Source of the DNA: Stomorhina lunata
Lineage: Eukaryota > Arthropoda > Insecta > Diptera > Rhiniidae
Direction of reading: 5' to 3'
Assembly: GCA_933228675.1 (NCBI GenBank)
Contig: OW121742.1
Span: 35,164,218-35,228,217, forward strand
DNA: 64,000 nt
Part shown: positions 1 through 11,285 of the stretch, piece after piece
Numbering within the stretch: position 1 is the first letter of the stretch
How the letters are laid out: each line of letters opens with the position of its first letter
Program-made: the position numbers and the translations under genes
The notes under the pieces: generated by a model
The model's database searches: none
Seen by the model: only the letters and a program-made list of their open reading frames with translations
Told to the model about the DNA's origin: nothing

Positions 1-370
1 ATATCTAAAAAATATAAAAATCTAAAATTGTTTAATATTAGAATTTTTTTCTGTTTTGAAGGATATTCCCAATATTTACAAAAATATTCCCAATGTGGCA
101 ACAATGTTCGGGATTGTATTTCTTTTTCCTCCCGAGCCATGTATTTTGTTGCTATAAATTGGATTTTGATTTGTTTCTGGCCTATTTTGTTTTTGTCTTT
201 TCTTTAACAAAGCGTCACCAACCAACTCTGTTTACATCCAAATTCCAACTGAATGATTTTGATACTCATTTTCACGAGTTTTATTAATGATCGTAGTATT
301 TACGAAAAAATCATCGGCTACTGGTGGGTGGTATGGTCTGACTACTCCTGCATATAGGCCATTCAAGTAA
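1..370 (+). repeat. Dispersed repeat, copy 1 (second copy near 10906-11285)
   Basis: This stretch aligns by eye, with scattered differences and small indels, to about 10906-11285 in the same orientation. Shared landmarks are TGTTTAATATTA, GGCAACAATGTTCG, TTGTTGCTATAAATTGGATTT, ACAAAGCG.CACCAACCAAC and the end ATCGGCT.CTGGTGG. In the second copy it directly follows satellite A, so this copy may also be preceded by satellite A just outside the window. It is a dispersed repeat or part of a larger segmental duplication. Small ORFs inside it are not conserved between copies. Confidence 0.75.
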
Positions 371-1704
371 CTACACGATCGTTATAATACTTGTTCTCCA
401 TGGATGGACAAAAAACTAGAATATCATCCAAATCATTTTGAAACATGGAAAATTGTAGAAAATTCTCAAAAAATTTAAAAAGGTCATTGTTTTATTCCCA
501 GAATTTACAACTTGGTAGGGTATCAACAATTTATTAAGAACATAACTCTAACTATTCCAAGTATTTTAAAGTTAAAAAAATGGTTTTACAACGTGATTAC
601 ATGCCACATCAAAGAGATTAAAACTAAAGTGATGACTAAAAAAAGATTTAAAGAAAAACTTTAAAATAACCAGAAATTATGAACGTCATCTTAACTTCAA
701 GATGTAAAAAAAAGGAACGTGTTACATAAAAACGTGCTAAAGATTAAAAAGTCAAAATAGAATTTATCATAAACTGCCAACAAAAATTATAAATCTTACA
801 AAATTCAAAGAAAATTAAAAAGGAATTTTAAGTTACGATAGTTTTTCTTTAAAATTTCTTTAAACTAGAAAATATTTAAAACAAAAAATTGTAACCATAT
901 TTTTGAAATTTTAGTCATTTAACAACTGTTTACCAATTAATTCGAAATTGATTTTGAGGTGTCACTTTTGGTGTTCAACTCAAGTTTTTTTATGTATTTT
1001 CAATTCAATATTTTTGTTTTATTTATTACAATTAATTCATTTTTTTGTTTGTTACTTAAAATTCAGTGAATAACGTGATTTTATTAAAACACATGATAAT
1101 ATTTATTATTAACAGTTAATAAACTGTTTATATTTTTCCGAATCATAATAAATTTTGTGATAGACAGTGACTGTCTGTTTGTCTCCCTGGGTTAAAAAAA
1201 ATTTAGCAGTAGTTATAAAAAGTAGCTACTGGCTGACTGCAAACTCTATAACTGTCATATTAAATCACAATTTTAAGGCTCGTTTTCATTACATGACTAT
1301 GGAGGGAATCGTGGTAGTGCTTTTTAAAAGCTTACTCGTATAGACACTAAAAGCTCTAGCACAATAACAGTAACTGACACCTACAAAAAACCTCTGATAG
1401 GGTGTAAACTTTAAGTACAATATTAAAAGATTTTTAATGTTGACTTTTTAAGGTGCCAATGAAATTAAGATTTCAATCTATTAATCTGCTTATTAGGATT
1501 GGAAAATGTGTTTCAATAGGAAGCTTTCCGACATTTAGTTTAAAAGAATAAAATCTTTGAAGATTTAATAAAAACATAGGAATTGGTGGTAAAATTACTA
1601 AAATTTAGGAAACCACCGAAAAATCAATGCTTCTGACAGGAACAGTATCTGCATGAAGGGACTGTCACCAATAGATACAGTACTGTCACCAATAGGAACA
1701 TTCT
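371..1704. other. AT-rich sequence, no gene recognised
   Basis: I see no recognisable exon, RNA gene or repeat array in this stretch. It is low-GC intron-like sequence with many stops in every frame. A short repeated phrase, ACTGTCACCAATAG, lies at about 1661-1700, just before satellite A begins. Confidence 0.5.
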
Positions 1705-4042
1705 ACAGAAAAATTTTTTTCTATAGAAAATTTTGTTATCAAAAATTTTTCTATAGAATTTTTTTTTATCATATTTTTGTATAGAAAATTTTTTTTATCA
1801 AAAATTATTCTATAGAAAATTTTTCTATAGAAAATTTTTCTATAGAAAATGTTTTTATCAAAAATTTTTCTACAGATTTTTTTTTTAAATGTTTACCAAA
1901 AATTTTTCTAAAGAAACATTTTTTTATAAAAAAATTTTCTAAAGAAAAAAATTTTTTTTATCAATTTTACCAAAAATTTTTTTTATCAATTTTGCCATAG
2001 AAAATTCTTTTTATAGGAAATTTTTTTTATCAAAAATTTTTCTATTGAAAACTTTTTTATCAAAACTTTTTCTATAGAAATTATTTTTTATAAAAATTTT
2101 TTCTAAAGAAAAAATTTTTTTTATCAATTTTACCAATTTTTTTTTATAAATTTTGCCATAGAAAATTCTTTTTATAGGAAATTTTTTTATCAAAAATTTT
2201 TCTATTGAAAATATTTTTATCAAAAATTTTTCTATAAAAAATTTTTTTATCAAAAATTTTTCTATAAAAAATTTTTTTATCAAAAATTTTTCTATAAAAA
2301 ATTTGTTTATCAAAAATTTTTCTATAAAAAATTTTTTTATCAAAAATTTTTCTACAGAAATTTTTTTTAAATTATTTTTACCAAAACTTTTTCTATAGAA
2401 ATTTTTTTTATCAAAAAATTTTCTGTAGAAAATTTTTTTATAGGAAATTTTTTTATCAAAAATTTTTCTATTGAAAACTTTTTTACCAAAAAATTTTTTA
2501 TTGAAATTTTTTTTATCAAAAACTTTTCTATAGAAAATTTTTTTATCAAAAATGTTTCTATTGAAAACTGTTTTACCAAAAAATTTTTATTGAAATTTTT
2601 TTTATCAAAAACTTTTCTATAAAAAATTTTTTTTATCAAAAATTTTTTCATAGAAAATTTTTTTGTCAAAAAATTATTCTATTGAAAACTTTTTTATCAA
2701 AAATTTTTCTATAGAAATTATTTTTTATAAAAATTTTTTCTAAAGAAAATTTTTTTTTTTTTTTATCAATTTTACCAATTTTTTTTTTTATCAATTTTGC
2801 CATAGAAAATTCTTTTTATAGGAAATTTTTTTATCAAAAATTTTTCTATTGAAAACTTTTTTATCAAAAAATTTTTTATTGAAAACTTTTTTATCAAAAC
2901 ATTTTTTATTGAAAATATTTTTATCAAAAATTTTTCTATAAAAAAATTTTTTTATCAAAAATTTTTCTATAAAAAATTTTTTTATCAAAAATTTTTCTAT
3001 AAAAAATTTTTTTATCAAAAATTTTTCTACAGAAATTTTTTTTAAATTATTTTTACCAAAACTTTTTCTATAGAAATTTTTTTTATCAAAAAATTTTCTG
3101 TAGAAAAAATTTTTATAGGAAATTTTTTTATCAAAAATTTTTCTATTGAAAACTTTTTTACCAAAAAATTTTTTATTGAAATTTTTTTATCAAAAACATT
3201 TCTATAGAAAATTTTTTTATCAAAAATTTTTCTATTGAAAACTTTTTTACCAAAAAATTTTTATTGAAATTTTTTTTATCAAAAACTTTTCCATAAAAAA
3301 TTTTTTTTATCAAAAATTTTTTTGTCAAAAAATTATTCTATTGAAAACTTTTTTATCAAAACTTTCTATAGAAATTATTTTTTATAAAATTTTTTTCTTA
3401 AGAAAAATTTTTTTTATCAATTTTACCAATTTTTTTTTTTATCAATTTTTCCATAGAAAATTCTTTTTATAGGAAATTTTTTTTATCAAAAATTTTTCTA
3501 TTGAAAACTTTTTTATCAAAAAATTTTTTATTGAAAACTTTTTTATCAAAACATTTTTTATTGAAAATATTTTTATCAAAAACTTTTCTATAAAAAATTT
3601 TTTTATCAAAAATTTTTATATAAAAAATTTTTTATCAAAAATTTTTATATAAAAAATTTTTTATCAAAAATGTTTCTATAAAAATTTTTTTTATCAAAAA
3701 TTTTTCTATAAAAAAATTTTTTATCAAAAATTTTGTACAGAAATTTTTTATAATTATTTTTACCAAAACTTTTTCTATAGAAAATTTTTTTATCAAAAAA
3801 TTTTCTGTAGAAGATTTTTTTATAGGAAATTTTTTTTATCAAAATTTTTCTATTAAAAACTTTTTTATCAAAAAATTTTTTATTGAAATTTTTTTTTATC
3901 AAAAACTTTTCTATAGAAAATTTTTTTTATCAAAAATTTTTTCATAGAAAATTTTTTTGTCAAAAAATTATTCTATTGAAAACTTTTTTATCAAAACTTT
4001 TTCTATAGAAAATTTTTTTATCAAAAACTCTTTTGTAGAAAA
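1705..4042 (+). repeat. Satellite A, block 1 (30-bp unit, with higher-order structure)
   Basis: Tandem array with a unit of about 30 bp built from TTTTTTATCAAAAA followed by TTTTTCTATAGAAAA and variants. Exact 30-bp spacing is visible around 2221, 2251 and 2281. Units are diverged and often contain T-run length changes. Marker variants such as GCCATAGAAAATTC recur at about 1994, 2155, 2799 and 3450 and ACCAAAACTTT at about 2380, 3055 and 3762, so blocks of about 650-700 bp have themselves been duplicated. The TTCTATAGAA core is palindromic. Because 30 is a multiple of three, spurious minus-strand ORFs rich in Lys, Phe and Ile run through it. Confidence 0.9.
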
Positions 4043-4044
4043 CA

Positions 4045-4235
4045 TGAAGGAAGATAAAACTGTTTGTTTGTGTTTACTTTTGTTCAGTAGATAAACAAAG
4101 CTTTTACCTTTGATTTACAAACATAATTCGTAATGATTGTGTTTCTAAAGTAGGTAGTAATGTGAGGTTTTTGATCTGTCTAAAAGTAGGGATACTCCTT
4201 CTAAAGAAGATGGGCTAACAAACCATAAAACTTCT
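4045..4235 (+). repeat. Fragment of the dispersed foldback family seen at 47.6-48.9 kb
   Basis: The phrase CAAACATAATTCGTAATGAT and the stretch through TTTTTGATCTGTCTAAAAGTAGG match sequence at about 47960-48030, 48490-48570 and, inverted, 47780-47860. The copy here is truncated: it lacks the ATGTAATAGACTTTGATCAAGTG end found at the 48-kb copies. It sits exactly at the edge of satellite A. Confidence 0.7.
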
Positions 4236-4272
4236 TTTTGAATAACATTTACATCCCGACAATTTTGGTCTT

Positions 4273-5650
4273 AAAAAAAAAAAAATAAGAAATTTTTAAA
4301 AAAATTTCTATAAAAATAAGAAATTTTTGAAAAGTAGGAAATTTTTGAAAAATTTCCCATAAATGTAGGAAATTTTTGAAAAATTTCCTAGAAAAATAAG
4401 AAATTTTTGAAAAATTTTCCATAAAAGTAAGAAATTTTTGAAAATTTTCCCATAAAAATAAGTTAATTTTTAAAAATTTCCTATTAAAATAAAAAATTTT
4501 TCAAAACTTTCCTATAAAAAAAAAAAATTTTTAATTTACTAAAAATCTACGAAATTTTTGAAAAATTTCCTATAAAAATAAGAAATTTTTTAAAAATTTC
4601 CTATTAAAATAAGATATTTGTGAACACTTTCCTATAAAAAAAGGCTTTTTGAAAAATTTCCTAAAAATCTACGAAATTTTTGCAAAAAATTTCTATAAAA
4701 GTAAGAAATTTTTGAAAAATTCCCTTAAAAATAAGAAATTTTTGAAAAATTCCCTTAAAAATAAGAAATTTTTGAAAAATTTCCTATAAAAATAAGAAAT
4801 TTTTGAAAATTTTCTTATAAAAATAAGAAATTTTTGAAAAATTTTCTATAAAAATAAGACATTTTTGAAAAACTTGCTATAAAAATAAGAAATTTTTGAA
4901 AAATTTCCTATAAAAATAAGAAATTTTTGAAAAATTTTCTATAAAAATAAGAAATTCTTGAAAAATTTCCTATAAAAATAAGAAATTTTTGATAAATTTC
5001 CTATAAAAATAAGAAATTTTTTAAAAATTTCCCATAAAAATAAGAAATTTTTTAAAAATTTCCCATAAAAATAAGAAATTTTTGAAATATCTCTTATAGA
5101 AATAAGTAATTTTTGAAAAATTTCTTATAAAAAAAAAAAAAAAAAAAATGTTTGAAAAATTTCTTATAAAAATAAGAAATTTTTGAAAATTTTCTTATAA
5201 AAATAAGAAATTTTTGAAAAATTTCTTACAAAAATAAGAAATTTTTGAAAAATTTCTTACAAAAATAAGAAATTTTTGAAAAATTTCTTACAAAAATAAG
5301 AAATTTTTGAAAAATTTCTTATAAAAATAAGAAATTTTTGAAAAATTTCTAATAAAAATAGAAATTTTTGAAAAATTTCCTATAAAAATTATAAATTTTT
5401 GAAAAATTTCGTATAAATTTTTTTTTAATTCCTATAAAAATAAGAAATTTAAAAAATATTTCCTATAAAAATAAGAAATTATTGATCAATTTCCTATAAA
5501 AATAAGAATTTTTGAAAAATTTCCTTAAAAATAAGAATTTTAAAAAAATCTCTATAAAAGTGGGAAAATTTAAAAAAATTTCCTATGAAAATAAAAAAAA
5601 AAAATTGAAAAATTTCCTATAAAAATAAGAAATTTTTTATAGACATTTTT
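4273..5650 (-). repeat. Satellite B, block 1 (31-bp unit, inverted orientation)
   Basis: Tandem repeat of about 31 bp, read on + as AAATTTTTGAAAAATTTC followed by CTATAAAAATAAG. This is the reverse complement of the unit at 14.6-24 kb (TTTTTATAGGAAATTTTTC followed by AAAAATTT). Many units are diverged and some carry A-run expansions (about 5130-5150). The arms GAAATTTTT and AAAAATTTC make each unit nearly self-complementary. Confidence 0.9.
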
Positions 5651-6090
5651 TAAAAAAATTTCCTTTAGAAAAATTTTTGACAAAAAAATTTTCTGAAGAA
5701 AAATTTTTAATAAAACAATTTTCTATAGAAAAAACTTTTTCTGTAGACATTTTTTTTATCAAATTTTTTTATATAGAAAATTTTTTATCAAAATTTTTCT
5801 ATAGAAAATTTTTTATCAAAATTTTTGTATAGAAAATTTTTTTTATCAAAAATTTTTCTATAGAAATTTTTTTTATCAACAATTTTTCTATAGAAATTTT
5901 TTTTATAGAAAATTTTTTTTATAGAAAATTTTTTTATAGAAATATTTAATATTTTTTTATAGAAAAATTTTAAATCAAAAACTTTTCTGTTAAAATTTTT
6001 TTTATTCAAAATTTTACTATTTTATTTTATCAAAAATTTTCCTATAGAAATTTGTTTATCAAAAATTTTTCGATAGAAATTTTTCTCAAA
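5651..6090 (+). repeat. Satellite A, block 2
   Basis: Directly abuts satellite B at about 5650. Units are TTTTTTATCAAAATTTTTC plus TATAGAAAAT variants, with short truncated units (TTTTTTATAGAAAATTTTT) at about 5890-5940. It decays into unique sequence near 6090. Confidence 0.85.
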
Positions 6091-7299
6091 TTGGTGAACA
6101 AGTTTTAATGAAAATTTGGTAATTCATATTAAATTTTTAAAAATATCCTATATTCAATATTTCAAATTATTTATTTCAATTTATTTAGAGATTTTCATTC
6201 GTATTAAATTATCGCTTGTAAAAATATATGGAGTAGGTCATTTTGTCTTGAACAATTTGCTAAAATTTAAAACAATTTAATTTTTTTTTTCAAACAATTT
6301 TCCTCCTGAAAAACCTTCTTTTCAAAAAACTGCATCTGTTATTACAAAAAATAAATCTTGCAAAATCTTTGAAAACAATTTAAAGTTCTTATCATGAAAA
6401 AAACAAGAAAACACTTAGACGAAAAGACATGAAAGACTCAAGTGAAGAAAATAACTGGGTTAGTATGATTTGTAGTAAATTGCCCTTAAGCCAAAACAAC
6501 CGATTGTTTTTTTAAGTCAAACCCTCCAAAGACTCCCTACTTCAAAGTATCAGCTCTTAAATAAAAAGTGTTTTAAATTAAGTCTGAAATATTAAGAAAA
6601 CAAAACAAAAACTCTAATGATTGATCGATTGCCGTCTCTATTTGTTATCATGCAAAAATCTTACATTCTAATATAGAAAAATACCCCCGATACAAAAAAT
6701 AAATGCAAAATAGCAAAAAATTAAAAAAAAAATAAGTTTTGCACGATCTGCCTTTTACTGGTGCTGACACATGCAACATTAAACTGCTAAATTTAAATTT
6801 AAAATAGTTTTCGTTTATTCGTTCGTGTTTTAGATGTTTTGAATATTTGAATTTCCTTATGGGCATTTTCATGCAACACTTGCCTTTGGTTTCTACTAAA
6901 ATCAACTGAAAACAAACAAAAACTCAAGAAGAAACTGAGATTTAAGCGAAATGCAAATGTTTGAAAAGGTCTGATGATGACGTTGCCTCTGCTGCTGTTG
7001 CCTTTGTCGATCGTCATTAAGATCAATCATGAACTACTTTATATTATTGAAGTTTATTGCTGGTTCTACTTCTCGTAAGTATTTCAGCTTTTGTAGAAAT
7101 TATTTAAGTATGTAGTTTTTTTTCAGAATTTTTTATTGCCTGTCTGAAATTACACTTTGTTTTCAGTTTGTTACATTTCCCGGAGCCATCACGTAAATTC
7201 AATTTTCAAATTTTCCATAAGCATATATTAAGTTTTGGATAGATTTGGGCTGCAAGTGTAGTTCTGAATGATGTGTGGCCTTGCCGATTAAAGTGTGGC
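6091..7299. other. AT-rich sequence, no gene recognised
   Basis: No array, exon or RNA gene seen. A short mixed-composition patch with CTGCTGCTG lies near 6990. Two overlapping minus-strand ORFs of 75-85 codons (6648-7026) show no recognisable motif and have low-complexity, hydrophobic composition. Confidence 0.5.
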
Positions 7300-9214
7300 T
7301 ATTACACAGTACGACAAAATCAAATTTTTTTGAGTACACATGAGTAATGTTAACAGTATATGAAAATAGACTTAAAATAAAGAAATACGTGTCTCGGCGT
7401 TTTTCTGTAGCACGTCAGAATTTTAAGAAAATCGATTATAAAGATTCGAAGGACCGTGGAGGTTCACTTGTAACGTAATACTATTATAAAAAGTTCTATA
7501 AAAATAGAATGGGTAAACCGATTTAAATGCTTGAGCCAGTTTTGAAAAGGGAATTAAATTTGAATTTGTTTTTATTAAAAAAAAAACAATTTTTTCCTCT
7601 AGAGGACGCTTTAATTTTCATGTAAAATTAAAAATATCCAAAAAATGTACGAAATTCATTATATATTCATTCATTCATTAAATATTCATATTCGTTAAAT
7701 ATTAATTTTTGTATTTTTACATTACATTGAATTACATTACATTTTTTGTATACTTTTAATTTTACATAAAAATTAAAGTGCCATCTAGCGGAAAAAGTAA
7801 AAAAAAAAACAAATCCAAATTAAATTCTTTTCTCAAAACTGGCTCAAGCATTTAAATCGGTTCACCTGTTCTATTTTTATAGAACTTTTTATACTACACC
7901 ATTTTCAATTGTAATTGAGAAATTTTCAAATTGAATTGAGAAATTTTCAATTGAAATTGAGAATTTTCAATTGAAATTGAGAAATATTCAATTGGAATTG
8001 AGAATTTTCAATTGAAATTGAAATTGAGAAATTTTCAATTGAAATTGAGACTTTTCAATTGAAATTGAGAAATATTCAATTGAAATTGAGAATTTTCAGT
8101 TGAAAATGAGAAATTTTCAATTTAAATTGAGAAAATTTCAATTGAAATTGAGAATTTTTCAATTGAAAATGAGAATTTGTAAATTGAAATTGAGAAAATC
8201 CCAATTGCAAATGAGAAATTTTCAATTGAAATTGAGAATTTGTAAATTTAAATTGAGAATTTTTCAATTGAAATTGAGAAAAGCCCAATTGAAAATGAGG
8301 TTGGTTTTTTTAATTGAAATTGAGAAATTTTCAATTGGAATTGAGAAATTTTCAAATGAAAATGAGAAATTTTCAATTGAAAATGAGAAATTTTCAATTT
8401 AAAATGAGAAATTTTCAATTGAAATTGAGAATTTTAGAATTGAAATTGAGAAAACCTAAATTGAAAATGAGGTTGAAATTCCACTTGGGGTGTTCTCAAT
8501 TTCAATTGAAAAATTCTCAATTTAAATTTAAAATTTCTCAATTTCAATTCATAATTTCTCAATTTCAATTGAAAATTTCTCATTTTCTATTGAAAAATTC
8601 TCATTTTCAATTGAAAACTTCTCAATTTCAATTAAAAAATTCAACCTCATTTTCAATTGTGCTTTTCTCAATTTCAATTGAAAAATTCTCAATTTAAATT
8701 TAAAAATTCTCAATTTCAATTGAAAATTTCTCATTTTCGATTGGGCTTTTCTCAATTTCAATTCAAAAATTCCCAATTTCAATTGAAAATTTCTCAATTT
8801 GAACTGAATGTTTCTCATTTCCAATTGGGGTTTTCTCAATTTTAATTGAAAATTTCTCATTTTTAATTGAAAATTCTCAATTTCAATTGAAAATTTCTCA
8901 ATTTCAAATGAAAATTCTCAATTTCAATTGAAAATTTCTCATTTTCAATTGAAAATTCTCAATTTCAATTGAAAATTTCTCAATTTCAATTGAATATTCT
9001 CAATTTCAATTGAATTTCTCAATTTCAATTGAAAATGGTGTAGTATTACGTTACAAGTGAACCTCCAGGTTGCTTCGAATCTTTAAAATCGATTTTCTTA
9101 AAATTCTGATGTGCTACAGCAAAACGCCGAGACATGTATTTCTTTATTTTAAGCCTATTTTCATATTCTGTTAACATTTCTCTTGTGTACCAACCACTGT
9201 CGTACTGTGTTATA
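7300..9214. mobile_element. Foldback-type element with long inverted repeats built of short tandem repeats
   Basis: The outer left arm (7300-7483) is the inverted complement of the right arm (9042-9214). Landmarks are ACACAGTACGAC, TGTTAACAG, TTAAAATAAAGAAATAC, CTCGGCGTTTT and GTTCACTTGTAACGTAATAC against their complements. Inside, 7896-8480 consists of units containing AATTGAAATTGAGAAATTTT. From about 8487 to 9040 the same unit appears in reverse complement (AAAATTTCTCAATTTCAATT). The whole element is thus one large snap-back. This organisation matches Foldback-like elements of flies. No transposase ORF is present; the ORFs inside only read through the repeat. The left arm is interrupted by a separate palindromic insertion at 7484-7891. 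It could also be described as a long-TIR MITE. Confidence 0.85.
7484..7891. mobile_element. Nested palindromic MITE inserted in the foldback element
   Basis: About 408 bp. Its ends are inverted complements: AAAAAGTTCTATAAAAATAG on the left and the complement at about 7870-7890. Similarity continues inward about 150 bp on each side (AACCGATTTAAATGCTTGAG against CTCAAGCATTTAAATCGGTT), leaving a loop of roughly 120 bp. It is flanked by TACTA at 7479-7483 and 7892-7896. The uninterrupted right arm of the host element reads as a single TACTA in reverse complement, so TACTA is a good candidate 5-bp target-site duplication. There is no coding capacity. The loop side carries GTGCCATCTAGCGG (7778-7791), which resembles a CTCF site on the minus strand. 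Confidence 0.85.
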
Positions 9215-9339
9215 TGCTCAATTTTGTTATAGATTTTAAACTAAAATTGTTATTTGACTGAAGTTAAGTTTTGATTGAAAGTGTTAAAATATCGTTGTAG
9301 AAGTTTGTTAAAAAGAAAAAATCAAATAAATCTTTATTA

Positions 9340-9525
9340 TTACTTCTGTGGATTGGTGCTAAAAGGGTCAATCTTAAAAAATATAGTTTTGAGAAAATTT
9401 GATTTGATTTGTTTTTATTTTCTATATAAATTCATAGTAAAGTTGTCCAAAAAAACCATATAAATCTCTTTTGAGTAAAGCCGAAGATTGACATTGGCCC
9501 TTTTAGCATTAAGCCACAGACTTTT
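9340..9525. repeat. Small inverted repeat (hairpin)
   Basis: GGTGCTAAAAGGGTCAATCTT at about 9354-9374 is complemented by AAGATTGACATTGGCCCTTTTAGCA at about 9484-9508. Similarity extends outward through CTGTGG. The loop is about 100 bp. It is probably a small MITE or degraded transposon terminus; origin unknown. Confidence 0.65.
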
Positions 9526-9544
9526 TCTAATTACAAGAGTAGAG

Positions 9545-9968
9545 ATGGGAAAAGTCGGTAACAACATATATATTATACTAATAGGGATAGAGAAATTACT
9601 TAAAATTAAATTTTTATGAAGTTTTGAGTGAAGCAAGGGTAAAAAAAACAGCAACAAAAACTTTAGTTTTCTATAATAACGACTGTCTAGTTATTTTAGT
9701 TTTTGCATACAAAGTGCATTATTTTAGGGATAACCGGACCTGTTTTGTAGGGGCTAGGCGGAGCAAATTAAAAATTCAAATATGACAACGCCTTAGCTAT
9801 AGTCGTAAGCAATTAGATCATATAACTTCTAGAGATTTATAATTTTGTTAAGAAATATAAACTTTGGTTCGTTCTACGATGTGCCCTATTTTGCGGACTC
9901 GTGGCTTCTTTACAGTAGGGGAAAGGAAAACAAAAATTCATAATTTTAATTTGCTGATATCTGTGCAG
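9545..9968 (+). repeat. Left arm of a large inverted repeat (partner 12920-13335)
   Basis: About 420 bp is inverted-complementary to 12920-13335. Shared landmarks are AACGACTGTCTAG, GGGGCTAGGCGGAGCAAATT, ATGACAACGCC, TATAGTCGTA, TGCCCTATTTTGCGG and ATTCATAATTTTAATT. The arms are diverged, so this is an old pair. They may be the two ends of one element or two copies of a dispersed repeat in opposite orientation. Confidence 0.8.
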
Positions 9969-10009
9969 TTTATACCTTTCAACACCATAGGTGGGAAGGG
10001 TATTATAAG
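9969..10009 (+). mobile_element. Truncated terminus of the dispersed element found at 41.0 and 62.8 kb
   Basis: TATACCTTTCAACACCATAGG followed by TGGGAAGGGTATTATAAG matches the first ~40 bp of the element at 41011 (TTATACCTTTCACCACCATAG and so on). The similarity stops after TATTATAAG, so only the end is present. It directly abuts the inner edge of the inverted-repeat arm. Confidence 0.7.
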
Positions 10010-10164
10010 CACGGTTCAGCGCAAAGAGAATAGAACAAAGAAATAGACCGCAGAGTTGCCGTTTTTTTTATACTTTTTACTAAAGTAGGTACTTTTTTCA
10101 ATGTGTAGATCTAACGTTTTAAAAAGAAAAGGTTTTCTACTCATTTTTTTAAACATTTTTAGTT

Positions 10165-10905
10165 TTTTAACAAAAATTTTTCTATAGAAATTTTTTTATA
10201 GAAATTTTTTTATCAAAAATTTTTCTATAAAATTTTGTTTTCTCAAAATTTTTTCAATAGAAAATTTTTTTCTCAAATTTTTTCTTAGAAAATTTTTTTA
10301 TCAAAAATTTTTCCATAGAAAATTTTTTATCAAAAATTTTTCTATAGAACATTTTTTATCAAAAATTTTTCTATAGAACATTTTTTATCAAAAATTTTTC
10401 CATAGAAAATTTTTGTATCAAAAATTTTTTCATAGAAAATTTTTTATCAAAAATGTTTCTATAGAAAATTTTTTATCAAAAATGTTTCTATAGAAAATTT
10501 TTTATCAAAAATGTTTCTATAGAAAATTCTTATCTAAATTTTTTCTATAGAAAATTTTTTATCAAAAATGTTTCTATAGGAAATTTTTTATCAAAAACTT
10601 TTTATAAAAAATTTTTTGTCAAAAATTTTTCTATAGACAATTTTTTTTATCAAAAATTTTTCTATAGACAATTTTTTTATCAAAAATTTTTCTATAGAAA
10701 ATTTGTTTATCAAAAGTTTTTCTATAGAAATTTTTTTATCAAAAATTTTTCTATTGAAAATTTTTTCATCAAAAATTTTTCTATAGAAAATTTTTTTATC
10801 AAAAATTTTTCTATAGAAAATTTTTTATCAATAAATTTTCTATGAAAATTTTTTTATCAAAAATTTTTCTATAGAAAATTTTTTTATCAAAAATTTTTTT
10901 GAATC
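10165..10905 (+). repeat. Satellite A, block 3
   Basis: About 25 units of roughly 29-30 bp (TTTTTTATCAAAAA + TTTTTCTATAGAAAA). They are more regular than block 1, and most keep the palindromic TTCTATAGAA. It ends at TTGAATCGAAAATATG, immediately followed by copy 2 of the 1-370 repeat. Confidence 0.9.
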
Positions 10906-11285
10906 GAAAATATGTAAAAAGTATAAAAATCTGAAATTGTTTAATATTAAAATTTTATTCTGTTTTGAAAAATATTCCTAATATTTCCAAAAATATTCCC
11001 AATGTTTGCAAAAATAATAGTGTCGTGGCAACAATGTTCGAAATTATATTTCTTTGTTCTCTCGAACCATGAATTTTGTTGCTATAAATTGGATTTGGAG
11101 TTGTCTTTTCTGTAACAAAGCGGCACCAACCAACAAACTCTGTTAACATCCAAATTCGAACTGAATGATACTCATTTTCACGAGTTTTATTAATGATCGT
11201 GGTATCTACGAAAATTTAAAAATTCATCGGCTGCTGGTGGCATCGGCCGCTGGTGGTATGGGCTACTCCTGGTTATAACAAGCAA
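10906..11285 (+). repeat. Dispersed repeat, copy 2 (matches 1-370)
   Basis: Same-orientation copy of 1-370. It shares TGTTTAATATTA, GTGGCAACAATGTTCG, TTGTTGCTATAAATTGGATTT, CACGAGTTTTATTAATGATC and ATCGGC.GCTGGTGG. It has an extra GTTTGCAAAAATAATAG and a duplicated ATCGGC.GCTGGTGG at the end. The link with satellite A suggests that satellite plus repeat move or duplicate together. Confidence 0.75.

Noticed and set aside
2011..3902. Several 75-110-codon minus-strand ORFs rich in K, F and I
   Set aside because: They are read-through of 30-bp satellite A, and the frame follows the repeat rather than a gene.
8076..8860. Overlapping ORFs of 62-127 codons on both strands
   Set aside because: They translate the foldback's AATTGAAATTGAG repeats in opposite orientations, and equal open frames on both strands argue against coding.
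9969..10009. Reading this as part of the 9545-13335 inverted repeat
   Set aside because: The opposite arm lacks it, and it instead matches the end of the 41-kb dispersed element.
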